A DNA stretch of 20,427 nt from the NCBI GenBank assembly GCA_043812755.1, contig JBDRLV010000017.1, forward strand, positions 1 through 20,427, written 5' to 3'. Shown in pieces: positions 13,831 through 20,426 of the stretch. This DNA comes from JBDRLV01 sp043812755. GTDB lineage: Bacteria; Patescibacteriota; Patescibacteriia; UBA9934; GWF2-40-263. The translations under genes were made by a program, and so were the position numbers. The notes under the pieces are model-generated. The model did not search any database, was not told where the DNA came from, and worked only from the letters and a program-made list of their open reading frames with translations. How positions within the stretch are numbered: position 1 is the stretch's first letter; every line of letters begins with the position of its first letter.

Positions 13831-14588
13831 CTGCTTCTATGGAAGGTTATATATTAGTAAACAAAACGGCAGGAATTACTTCACATGATGTTGTAGATCG
13901 TGTACGCAAAGCAACAAGTGAAAAACGTGTTGGACACGCAGGCACACTAGACCCTTTTGCAACTGGTCTATTGGTTGTTGGCGTCGGACGCCCAGCAACA
14001 CGCGAATTTCAAAAACTTGTAGGACTTCAAAAAGAATATGAAGCTGTGTTTGTGTTGGGGGCGACTACTGATACGGACGATTGTATGGGGAAGATAATTG
14101 AGACAGACATGGTAGTCGCACCCTTTAGGGTGCGCTCAAATGAACGCAGGCTAAAGCCTGCGGCTACCGAATTGGAAATAAAAGAAAATATGCAATCATT
14201 TATGGGCGAAATAGAGCAAGTGCCTCCACAATATTCTGCAATAAAAATCAAAGGACAAAAAATGTATGAAAGTGCACGCAAAGGAAAAAGGGTTGAGGCC
14301 AAGCCAAGAAAGGTAACAATATACGAATTTGAACTGCTTGATCAAAACCCCCCTCTAATCCCCCCTTATAAAGGGGGGAAGCTCACCACTATAATCAAGG
14401 TCCGAATCGCATGCTCTTCTGGAACCTACATCAGAGCAATGGCCAGAGATATGGGTGGTTATGTTCAAGAACTCAATAGAACAAAAATAGGACCATTCTC
14501 AATTTCTGAAGCTACTTCTCTAGAAAATATCGAAAAAAACCAAGAAAAATACCTCTTGCCAATTTCTTCAATTTTTGATAGATTATAA
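13824..14588 (+). CDS. truB: tRNA pseudouridine-55 synthase with two in-frame repeat insertions
   Basis: TruB converts U55 in the T-loop of most tRNAs to pseudouridine. The catalytic Asp is D43 in HAGTLDPFATG. YSAIKIKGQKMYESARKG and RIACSSGTYIRAMARDMG are the other conserved segments. Two stretches are foreign to the family. Residues of about 96-115, after GKIIETD, come from a 58-bp REP pair. About 175-186 (NPPLIPPYKGG) come from a C/G-block palindrome. Both lie in loops between conserved segments, and the core is otherwise intact. The frame ends at TAA (14586-14588), but sequence resembling the usual C-terminal domain continues in frame for 45 codons. The ATG at 13824 or the one at 13839 may be the start; neither has a Shine-Dalgarno sequence. 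Length is 254 aa from 13824. Confidence 0.93.
   Translation: MSTASMEGYILVNKTAGITSHDVVDRVRKATSEKRVGHAGTLDPFATGLLVVGVGRPATREFQKLVGLQKEYEAVFVLGATTDTDDCMGKIIETDMVVAPFRVRSNERRLKPAATELEIKENMQSFMGEIEQVPPQYSAIKIKGQKMYESARKGKRVEAKPRKVTIYEFELLDQNPPLIPPYKGGKLTTIIKVRIACSSGTYIRAMARDMGGYVQELNRTKIGPFSISEATSLENIEKNQEKYLLPISSIFDRL
14111..14168 (+). repeat. REP pair (BIME-like) inside truB
   Basis: GGTAGTCGCACCC-TTTA-GGGTGCG is followed after a short spacer by the inverse unit CGCAGGC-TAAA-GCCTGCGGCTACC. Both units have the GTAG head and a TTTA loop and belong to the GGTAGCCGC family seen in leuS and after the HU gene. It is translated in frame as MVVAPFRV...LKPAAT. Confidence 0.85.
14347..14380 (+). repeat. 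C/G-block palindrome inside truB
   Basis: CCCCCCTCTAA is followed by TCCCCCCTT-ATA-AAGGGGGGA (perfect 9-bp stem). It is translated as NPPLIPPYKGG. It is the same layout as the intergenic palindrome at 8339-8359. Confidence 0.8.
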
Positions 14589-14726
14589 GAAGTAATTAAT
14601 GTAAGAATCTCTGAGAAAGAAATTTGCAAAAAAGCTGAAATTGTCCAATCCCCTATGAAACTAGTCTTTGAAACCAAAATTCAAACCAATTTCATTGATC
14701 CTCAAGAACACTCAACTTGTTTTTGA
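14589..14726 (+). pseudogene. Probable lost C-terminal tail of truB
   Basis: Directly after the truB TAA, the same frame stays open for 45 codons up to TGA at 14724. The junction reads LLPISSIFDRL, stop, EVINVRISEKEICKKAEIVQ. Many TruB proteins have at this point a segment of the type LLPL..AL..LP.VEVS.EEA..I.NG, the start of the small C-terminal RNA-binding domain. The match in spacing suggests that a nonsense change cut the tail off. The later part (LVFETKIQTNFIDPQ) is no longer recognisable. Confidence 0.45.
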
Positions 14727-14762
14727 TTTTTAGTCCTGGGCAATTTAGCTTAGCAATTTTTC

Positions 14763-14788
14763 AACTTCTCTGAGAATGAGAAGTTTTT
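14763..14788 (+). terminator. Terminator-like hairpin between truB and rny
   Basis: AACTTCTC-TGAGAAT-GAGAAGTT is a perfect 8-bp stem followed by TTT. It lies 5 bases before the preferred rny start and contains an upstream in-frame ATG (14776). It may end truB transcription or attenuate rny. Confidence 0.6.
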
Positions 14789-14793
14789 ATTAT

Positions 14794-16329
14794 ATGGTAA
14801 TATCAATCCAACTTATTGTTTTACTTTTTGTTGGGGTTGTAATAGGCCTTTTTCTCGGTTTTGGGATACGCAGTTTGCTAGCGCAAAGATCTGCTGTGAA
14901 TGCCGAAGCCAGAGCTAAAAGAATCATTGATGATGCCAAAAACAAACAACAGGAAGCACTGTTGAAGGCAAAGGAAAAATCAATACAAATCATTGATGAC
15001 GCAAAGCGCGAAGAGTCTTCACGAAGAAAAGAAATACAGGAAATCAGACGAAGACTTGAAAAACGCGAAAGCATGTTCGACCAAAAGCTCCTAGAGTTTG
15101 AAGACAAGAAAAACAAACTCGAACAAAAACTAATGCAAGCAGAAGACATAAAAAACAACCTACACCAAATCAAAGAAGAGCAAATACAAAAGTTACAAAC
15201 AATAGCTCAGATGTCATCAGATCAGGCAAAAGAGCGATTGCTCGCAAGCGTTGAGGCAGATTGCAAAGACGCGCTTGTAAATCGAATTCATAAACTCGAG
15301 CAAGAAAATGAAGAAGAAATTGAGCGAGAAAGTAGAAAAATTCTTTCTCTTGCAATCACCCGTTTTGCTTCTTCACAGTGTGTGGACACAACAACAACTG
15401 CAGTTGAGCTTCCATCTGACGAAATGAAAGGTCGCATTATTGGAAAAGAAGGTAGAAACATTAAAGCAATCGAAATGATGACTGGAACAGAAATCATTGT
15501 GGATGACACTCCTCAGATGATTACAATCAGTGGCTTCTCACCTATTCGCAGACAGGTGGCAAAGAGATCTCTTGAGGCGCTCATCAAAGATGGAAGAATT
15601 CATCCTGCAAGAATTGAAGAAACAATTATTGAAGCTAAAAAAACTTTGGCACAAGATATTCGAAAAGCTGGAGAAGAAGCAGTATACACGCTCGGTATCC
15701 CGGTTTCCTCAATTGATCCCAAACTAATGTCAATTCTGGGTCGCCTTAAATACAGAACAAGTTATGGCCAAAATGTTCTTCAACACTCAATTGAAGTGGC
15801 GCAACTTTCAGCCATGATTGCAGAAGAGCTTGGCGCTGACGTGTTTATCTGTAAAAAAGGTGGTTTATTCCATGATATTGGAAAAGCTGTTGACCATGAC
15901 ATGCAAGGCGCACACCCTGAAATTGGTTACAATATCATGAAAAAATTCGGATTCCCCGAAGAGATTGCATACCAGTCAATCGCACATCACGAAGACAAGC
16001 CGCGTACTATTGAAGGCGCAATTGTCAAAGCAGCAGACGCTATTTCAGGAGCAAGGCCAGGCGCTCGCAAGAGTTCGCTTGAACAATTTATTCAGCGCAT
16101 GGAAGAGCTTGAGAGAACCGCAGCGTCGTTTGAAGGAGTTGAAAAAAGTTATGCAATTCAGGCAGGGCGCGAAGTGCGTGTGTTTATCAAACCTGAAAAA
16201 ATTGATGATCTGCAAGCTTATAAACTTGCTCGAGATATTGCAAATAAAATTGAAGCCGAACTCTCTTATCCAGGTGAAGTAAAAGTAACTGTGATAAGAG
16301 AAACAAGAGTAATTGAATACGCGCGATAA
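14794..16329 (+). CDS. rny: Ribonuclease Y
   Basis: A membrane-anchored endoribonuclease that starts mRNA decay in many bacteria lacking RNase E. From the ATG at 14794 the protein is 511 aa. It has one membrane segment at about residues 1-24 (SIQLIVLLFVGVVIGLFLGF). A long coiled coil covers about 30-180 (EARAKRIIDDAKNKQQ..., KREESSRRKEIQEIRRRLEKRE). The KH domain contains GRIIGKEGRNIKAIE near 213. The HD domain carries the metal-binding HDIGKAVDHD near 360 and IAHHEDKP. The order and length match the family. An in-frame ATG at 14776 adds six residues (MRSFYY) but lies in a terminator-like hairpin, so 14794 is preferred; neither has a Shine-Dalgarno sequence. Confidence 0.96.
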   Translation: MVISIQLIVLLFVGVVIGLFLGFGIRSLLAQRSAVNAEARAKRIIDDAKNKQQEALLKAKEKSIQIIDDAKREESSRRKEIQEIRRRLEKRESMFDQKLLEFEDKKNKLEQKLMQAEDIKNNLHQIKEEQIQKLQTIAQMSSDQAKERLLASVEADCKDALVNRIHKLEQENEEEIERESRKILSLAITRFASSQCVDTTTTAVELPSDEMKGRIIGKEGRNIKAIEMMTGTEIIVDDTPQMITISGFSPIRRQVAKRSLEALIKDGRIHPARIEETIIEAKKTLAQDIRKAGEEAVYTLGIPVSSIDPKLMSILGRLKYRTSYGQNVLQHSIEVAQLSAMIAEELGADVFICKKGGLFHDIGKAVDHDMQGAHPEIGYNIMKKFGFPEEIAYQSIAHHEDKPRTIEGAIVKAADAISGARPGARKSSLEQFIQRMEELERTAASFEGVEKSYAIQAGREVRVFIKPEKIDDLQAYKLARDIANKIEAELSYPGEVKVTVIRETRVIEYAR

Positions 16330-16337
16330 AAAAGAAG

Positions 16338-16433
16338 TGTCATTGCGATCCGGCTCGTGGGCCGGAGAAGCAATCTCCTTGATTGAGAAGATTGCTTCGT
16401 ACCCGACCTTTATGTCGGGTTCTCGTAATGACA
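16338..16433. repeat. 96-bp cruciform repeat, TGTCATTGCGA family
   Basis: TGTCATTGCGA (16338) and TCGTAATGACA (ending 16433) form the outer stem with one mismatch. Inside are three hairpins: CCGGC...GCCGG, GAAGCAATCT...AGATTGCTTC (perfect 10 bp) and CCCGAC-CTTTAT-GTCGGG. The whole folds as a four-way junction. Palindromes with TGTCATTGCGA and GAAGCAATCT are widespread in bacterial genomes. A fragment is present at about 13320-13335. The TTTTTATTTT that follows could let it act as the rny terminator. Confidence 0.75.
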
Positions 16434-16445
16434 TTTTTATTTTGC

Positions 16446-16474
16446 TTGTGTTTAAACTTTTTCTCCGCTATAAT
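16446..16474 (+). promoter_or_regulatory. Promoter of the HU gene
   Basis: TTGTGT (16446-16451), a 17-base spacer and the perfect -10 box TATAAT (16469-16474). The leader is about 25 bases long and has no Shine-Dalgarno sequence. Confidence 0.75.
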
Positions 16475-16505
16475 TAGAGCAGTTATCCACATTAAACATA
16501 TTTCT

Positions 16506-16799
16506 ATGAACAAAGCAGAATTGGCCACAAGGCTCTCAGAGCGTTTAAATATTCCTAAAAAACTTGGTGAAGATTTTATTGAGGTGTTTGAAGAAATTGT
16601 GACTAAAACATTAGTCAATGGGCAAGAAGTAACAATTGCAGGATTTGGAACTTTTAGCGCCCGACTTCGTGCGGGTCGTAAAGGTGTAAACCCTCAGAAC
16701 CCATCTGAATCTATTGATATTCCATCTGTTATTGTTCCAAAGTTTAAAGCAGGAAAAGCACTAAAGGATTCACTTAAGGGCAAACGAGAGGTGATATAA
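16506..16799 (+). CDS. hup: HU-family DNA-binding protein
   Basis: A 97-aa histone-like protein that binds and bends DNA as a dimer. The start MNKAELATRLSERLNIPKK is the usual helical N-terminus. GFGTFSARLRAGRKGVNPQNPSESIDIP is the conserved beta arm region, with the intercalating Pro in NPQNP. KFKAGKALKDSLKG is the C-terminal helix. It belongs to the HU/IHF family; which member it is cannot be decided. The ATG at 16506 is chosen by homology and by the promoter at 16446-16474, as the longer frame upstream runs through the 96-bp repeat. A 115-bp palindromic element begins only 7 bases after the stop codon. Confidence 0.95.
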   Translation: MNKAELATRLSERLNIPKKLGEDFIEVFEEIVTKTLVNGQEVTIAGFGTFSARLRAGRKGVNPQNPSESIDIPSVIVPKFKAGKALKDSLKGKREVI

Positions 16800-16806
16800 T
16801 TAATCC

Positions 16807-16921
16807 GGTAGCCGCAAGCTTTTCCGCCTCAGCCAGAGGCTGATGGGCCTTTGGCTCAAAAGGCGGATCAGCCTCTGGCTGAAGCTTGCGCTACGAACGC
16901 AGGCTAAAGCCTGCGCCTACC
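16807..16921. repeat. REP-type 115-bp palindromic element after the HU gene
   Basis: Bounded by GGTAGCC and GCCTACC. It shares an identical core of about 65 bp with the element inside leuS (2025-2139) and has the same total length. The right end is the REP unit CGCAGGC-TAAA-GCCTGCG with the GTAG head on the minus strand. Here it lies between a stop codon and a terminator, a typical site for REP elements. Confidence 0.85.
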
Positions 16922-16933
16922 AACCAGAAGCAA

Positions 16934-16961
16934 AAAAGCAGGGTCCAGAGACCCTGCTTTT
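16934..16961. terminator. Bidirectional terminator between the HU and MFS genes
   Basis: AAAAGCAGGGTC-CAGA-GACCCTGCTTTT is a perfect 12-bp stem with A/T ends, so it can work on both strands. It overlaps the stop codon of the minus-strand transporter gene by two bases. Confidence 0.85.
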
Positions 16962-18138
16962 AAGTTTGACTTGGTTTTGGACGAATCACATACAAGAATA
17001 TGGCTCCCACAATCAATACAGCACCGGCCCACATCCACACGGTTGAGATTGTCTCCTGATTGTTTGGTTTACCACCTATTGTGAGCCAAACAATCAGTGG
17101 AGCCAGTGCACACCCTGATCTACCAAGCAGTGATTGCAAGGATCCAAATGTTGCCCTGTATGAACTTTCAACTCTGTGCTGAACATATGAACCCATCAGA
17201 GGTTCAGACATACCACGCCCGAACTCATGGATCATAATAATTCCAATTGGGAAAATTGTACCTTGTACAAACCCAACCCCTAATAATCCAAGCCCCGCTA
17301 AAACAGTTGATAAAATTATAAGCTTCCCTTCCTGCCCTTGTGGAACTTTTATCTTTCTGATAACCAAACCAGAAACAAAAACAGATCCATACAAAATTGG
17401 CCAGATAAATGAAACTCCAAACAGACCAACTTGTTCTTTGAAGTAGATTGACCAGTAGTGATTAAACACGACAACTGTTCCAAAAAGAAACACAACTGCA
17501 ATGAGCCACTTGAGTTCGCGGCTTCTTTTCAAGTGTGCAAGCGCGAGGGCAAATGCAGCCCGTTCATCAACTCGAGTGAGAGGCTCACCAGCACCATTCA
17601 TCTTAAAATGTACAAACAAACTTGTCAGAATTCCAGTAACAATCAGTGGCAACCAAATGTATTTATATGAATGCACAGCAAGTAATGGCCCTGCCATCCC
17701 GCCGACGATAATCACGGCAGAACGAACTGCAGACTCAGTTGCAAAAACTTTTCTGCGTTCATTTGACTTGCCAGCGCGCTCAAGAGCATCTGTAATCCAT
17801 GCCTGCTGAGCTCCAGACAAAAACGCACCGCCAATACCTACCAATGCCTCTGCCAATGCAGCACTCCAAAATCCTGAAGCGAAAAAATACGCAAGCGCAC
17901 CAAGCGCGAAAGTAAATGCACCGGCCTTCAAACTCCATGCGCGCGAACGTCCATCGGCAAGTAAGCCTGTTGGTATCTCAGATGCAATCAATACAACCCA
18001 AAAAATGGTGTTTAGAATTCCGATCTCACCAAGCGATAACCCTATTGATCGCAAAAACGGCCCATAGGCAACAAATGTACCTGCAAAACCAAGATTGAAA
18101 AGAGCGACAAAGAGATAGTACTTTGTTGTTACTTGCAT
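16960..18138 (-). CDS. Major facilitator superfamily transporter
   Basis: A 392-aa integral membrane protein with about twelve hydrophobic segments. The N-terminal half has YYLFVALFNLGFAGTFVAYGPFLRSIG. The typical loop between helices 2 and 3 is IPTGLLADGRSRAWSLKAG, a variant of the MFS motif G-x-LaD-r-x-G-r. A central charged loop near residues 185-200 (GEPLTRVDERAAF) separates the halves. The substrate cannot be inferred; drug or sugar efflux types look similar. The ATG is preceded by AGGAGAGG at suitable spacing, a stronger site than in the housekeeping genes. The gene ends in the bidirectional terminator. A hairpin at 18194-18213 separates it from upstream minus-strand transcription, so it probably has its own promoter, which was not identified. 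Confidence 0.9.
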   Translation of the reverse strand: MQVTTKYYLFVALFNLGFAGTFVAYGPFLRSIGLSLGEIGILNTIFWVVLIASEIPTGLLADGRSRAWSLKAGAFTFALGALAYFFASGFWSAALAEALVGIGGAFLSGAQQAWITDALERAGKSNERRKVFATESAVRSAVIIVGGMAGPLLAVHSYKYIWLPLIVTGILTSLFVHFKMNGAGEPLTRVDERAAFALALAHLKRSRELKWLIAVVFLFGTVVVFNHYWSIYFKEQVGLFGVSFIWPILYGSVFVSGLVIRKIKVPQGQEGKLIILSTVLAGLGLLGVGFVQGTIFPIGIIMIHEFGRGMSEPLMGSYVQHRVESSYRATFGSLQSLLGRSGCALAPLIVWLTIGGKPNNQETISTVWMWAGAVLIVGAIFLYVIRPKPSQT

Positions 18139-18193
18139 ACTGTTTACCTCTCCTGCAAACCCGCAGTTGCGAATTTACGCTAAAAATTAAAAC

Positions 18194-18213
18194 GGCCCGG
18201 GTATTCCCGGGTC
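18194..18213 (-). terminator. Hairpin before the MFS gene, probable terminator of the upstream unit
   Basis: On the minus strand GACCCGGG-AATA-CCCGGGCC forms an 8-bp stem with one G-U pair, followed by GTTTTAATTTTT. It lies 26 bases after the stop of the possible 34-aa gene. Confidence 0.65.
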
Positions 18214-18239
18214 GCTCAAACTTTTATATAACAACAATG

Positions 18240-18344
18240 TTATGACATAAAGGCTCTACCACTCGGGAACAAACAAAAATCAGACGGTGTGAAACAATCA
18301 CCGACAATTGCAGTCATTAGCTTGTGGTAGTTATTTTGATTCAT
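18240..18344 (-). CDS. Possible 34-aa peptide between proS-lipoprotein unit and MFS gene
   Basis: An ATG...TAA frame encodes 34 residues beginning MNQNNYHKLMTAIVG, with two Cys. A terminator follows it closely. GAGGAG lies about 15 bases before the ATG, which is farther than ideal. No homologue is recognised. The remaining sequence of the gap 18139-18389 contains the hairpin CGGTG...CACCG inside this frame and nothing else of note. Evidence for a real gene is the terminator and the sensible frame only. Confidence 0.3.
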   Translation of the reverse strand: MNQNNYHKLMTAIVGDCFTPSDFCLFPSGRAFMS

Positions 18345-18389
18345 AACAAATTACTCTATCTCCTCTATATACTTAGTATCAAGTTATAC

Positions 18390-18914
18390 CTATTTTATTA
18401 CAGTTAGTGTTTTAAGAATTGGCCAAAAACGCTCATCTTCACCAATAAACACTGAAAAAATAATTGTTTTACCATTGTTCTCAAAGATATAGTGAGCTTT
18501 TTCATCTTGGGATTGAGTATTATTGACAATTTTGCGAACTTTTAAATTATTTACTTTCATGACCTCATTACTAACAATTCCCTCGCTTAAGCCTGAATCT
18601 GTAATTATCTGTTCAAATTTATCAGAAACCGCACCATCAACTGCATACATGTAAATTATATTATCAGGCCTTTCACTGCGAGACAGATCGCGCAAAGAAC
18701 CAAAAAAATCTACATCTTGATTCATGTAATTAAATACGCGATTTTCTCCTTCACGCACATGAATATCCATGTTCTGTGGGTATCCATATGAAAATCCAAA
18801 TTCTTGGTTTTCATATGTATTTGGAAAATCATTAATACTGCCACTGTGTTCTGAATAAATGCACCCTGCTCCTGCAAAAACAAGCATGGCTACTATAATA
18901 AATATTTTTTTCAT
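18390..18914 (-). CDS. Putative lipoprotein, 174 aa
   Basis: The N-terminus MKKIFIIVAMLVFAGAGC is a lipoprotein-type signal, with the lipid-modified Cys at 18. The mature protein is therefore predicted to be anchored on the outer face of the cytoplasmic membrane. The mature part begins with a low-complexity stretch and then ENQEFGFSYGYPQNMDIHV, a pattern common in small surface lipoproteins of Patescibacteria and Gram-positives (FGFSF-x-YP). The rest is a beta-rich domain with YIFENNGKTIIFSVFIGEDERF. No catalytic motif is seen. The start codon overlaps the proS stop by four bases (ATGA), so it is translated by coupling with proS. A functional link to tRNA charging is not implied by this. Confidence 0.75.
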   Translation of the reverse strand: MKKIFIIVAMLVFAGAGCIYSEHSGSINDFPNTYENQEFGFSYGYPQNMDIHVREGENRVFNYMNQDVDFFGSLRDLSRSERPDNIIYMYAVDGAVSDKFEQIITDSGLSEGIVSNEVMKVNNLKVRKIVNNTQSQDEKAHYIFENNGKTIIFSVFIGEDERFWPILKTLTVIK

Positions 18915-20197
18915 AATGATTCACTTACAAAAGATTTAATTTCTGAAATAATGTCTTCTGATTTTATCAATCGACTTTCCTTTGAATTTCGTTCTTTCCA
19001 TTCAAATGAGCTTTCTGCCAAAGTCTTTTCTGATATAACGATTCGCAGTGGGATTCCAATTAAATCTCCATCTGCAAACTTTTCACCTGCTGAAACATCT
19101 ACACGATCATCCCAAAGCACTTCAACTCCAGCTTTTTCCAAATCTGTGTAAAGAGATTCAGATGCATCTAATACTTTTTCTCGTACTGATTCATCTTTTG
19201 CCCAAAGCGATACCAGTTGCACATGAAATGGCGCAACAGATTTTGGCCATACAATTCCACTATTATCTGCACAGTGTTCAACAAGAACCCCCATCACGCG
19301 ACCAAGACCAATTCCGTATGAACCCAACACAACTGGCTTTGTGTCTCCGTCTTCATCTGTAAACGTCAGACCAAGTTGTTCAGATTTTGTTGTTCCAAAA
19401 TTAAAAATATTCCCCACCTCAGAGGCTGGCACCTCTTCGAGTTCGTCGCGTGTAATACCCAATTGACTCATTACTTCCTCTGTAAGCACTTCTTTGTTGA
19501 TAGCAATCTTTCTGTCTCGGTTTAAATATATTGTATCCTCACCAGCTTCTGTCACTGTTTGAAATTCGTGACTAAACTGAGTAAAAGCACCTCCGGAGGC
19601 AAATGTAAAAAATGTGTCTTCTCCAAGCCCCAAACGATCAAAGATGCGATGATACGCTTGCGTTACTTCATTATAAATTTGTTGATGCTCTTCTTCAGTG
19701 CGCGAATATGAGTACAAATCTTTCATCACAAATTCACGCGTGCGCATAATTCCACTCTTTGCACGAGTCTCATTTCTGAGTTTGTTCTGAAACTGATAAA
19801 CCTTCATTGGCAAATCGCGGTAGCTTGAAACAAACCCAGTCATCATATCGGTAATTGGTTCTTCGTGTGACCAAGCCAACCCAACATCTGATCCGTTTTT
19901 CAATGCTGTCTTAAACCAAATATCCACTTTTTCATCGTCCCACCGATCAGTCTTTTCCCAAAGTTCTTTACGCTGTAGAGTTGTCATCATTATCTCTTGA
20001 CCACCAACCCCATTAATCTCTTCTCGAATAATTTGTTTAATCTTTTCAATAACACGCAATCCTAAAGGAAGAAACGCATACGCCCCAGCCATTTCCTTAT
20101 ATATGAATCCGCCCTTTAACAATAATTGGGCGTTCTTGGCTGTTTCATCTGCAGGAACATTTTTTGTTGTTTTGCCGAATAATTTTGAGTATTTCAT
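18911..20197 (-). CDS. proS: Prolyl-tRNA synthetase, short form without insertion domain
   Basis: A class II synthetase that charges tRNA-Pro. From the ATG at 20197 it is 428 aa. Motif 2 is VYQFQNKLRNE at 133-143, followed by GIMRTREFVMKDLYSY. Motif 3 is GSYGIGLGRVMGVLVE at 292-307, and the C-terminal anticodon-binding domain contains VEVLWDDRVDVSAGEKFADGDLIGIPLRIVI. The E. coli type enzyme has 572 aa with an editing insertion of about 180 residues between motifs 2 and 3; here only a short linker with GITRDELEEVPASEVGNIF is present. The editing activity against mischarged alanine is therefore probably missing from this protein (inference). A GTG at 20245 would add 16 residues, but that stretch comes from repeat-like intergenic DNA, so the ATG is preferred. 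Confidence 0.96.
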   Translation of the reverse strand: MKYSKLFGKTTKNVPADETAKNAQLLLKGGFIYKEMAGAYAFLPLGLRVIEKIKQIIREEINGVGGQEIMMTTLQRKELWEKTDRWDDEKVDIWFKTALKNGSDVGLAWSHEEPITDMMTGFVSSYRDLPMKVYQFQNKLRNETRAKSGIMRTREFVMKDLYSYSRTEEEHQQIYNEVTQAYHRIFDRLGLGEDTFFTFASGGAFTQFSHEFQTVTEAGEDTIYLNRDRKIAINKEVLTEEVMSQLGITRDELEEVPASEVGNIFNFGTTKSEQLGLTFTDEDGDTKPVVLGSYGIGLGRVMGVLVEHCADNSGIVWPKSVAPFHVQLVSLWAKDESVREKVLDASESLYTDLEKAGVEVLWDDRVDVSAGEKFADGDLIGIPLRIVISEKTLAESSFEWKERNSKESRLIKSEDIISEIKSFVSESL

Positions 20198-20247
20198 AGA
20201 TTGGTTGAAATTGTTGAATCGTTCGCTAAGCTTTGCTTGGCTCACTT

Positions 20248-20312
20248 GTTTAAATTGTTAAAGTCGTCGATTTAACGCTTTAACGCCTTTAACATTTTTA
20301 ACATCTTAACAT
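20248..20312. repeat. GTTAA-type degenerate tandem repeat upstream of proS
   Basis: On the minus strand about seven GTTAA units occur with a period of 8-10 bases (GATGTTAA, GATGTTAAAA, ATGTTAAAGG, CGTTAAAG, CGTTAAATCG and so on). It is the longest of three such stretches in the window. Confidence 0.6.
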
Positions 20313-20381
20313 CAAACAAACTCTACCAAATAAAAACCGCCACGTCTAGATGTCAGCAACGATGAGTACAAGTATGACGTT

Positions 20382-20426
20382 TTAATCTCTTTTTCTTTTT
20401 TTACGTTTTCCTTCAATAGCGCGTAA
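20382..20426 (-). CDS. 3' end of a gene entering from the right edge
   Basis: A minus-strand frame is open from the right edge and encodes LRAIEGKRKKRKRD before TAA (20382-20384). The very basic end resembles C-terminal tails of RNA- or DNA-binding proteins. Downstream, CCGCCACGT...ACGT and GGCGGTTTTTAT at about 20330-20380 (minus strand) may form a weak terminator. Too little is visible to name the gene. Confidence 0.4.
   Translation of the reverse strand, partial: LRAIEGKRKKRKRD

Noticed and set aside
16383..16505. Longer N-terminus for the HU protein
   Set aside because: It would be encoded by the 96-bp repeat and the promoter region; HU proteins begin at MNKAEL.
18200..18280. tRNA-like D-arm AGTGGTAGAGC on the minus strand
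   Set aside because: No acceptor stem, no seven-base anticodon loop in a five-base-pair stem, and no TTCGA T-loop could be drawn; the sequence is better explained by the 34-codon frame.
20198..20245. GTG start adding 16 residues to ProRS
   Set aside because: The extension has no family counterpart, derives from repeat-like DNA, and has no ribosome binding site.
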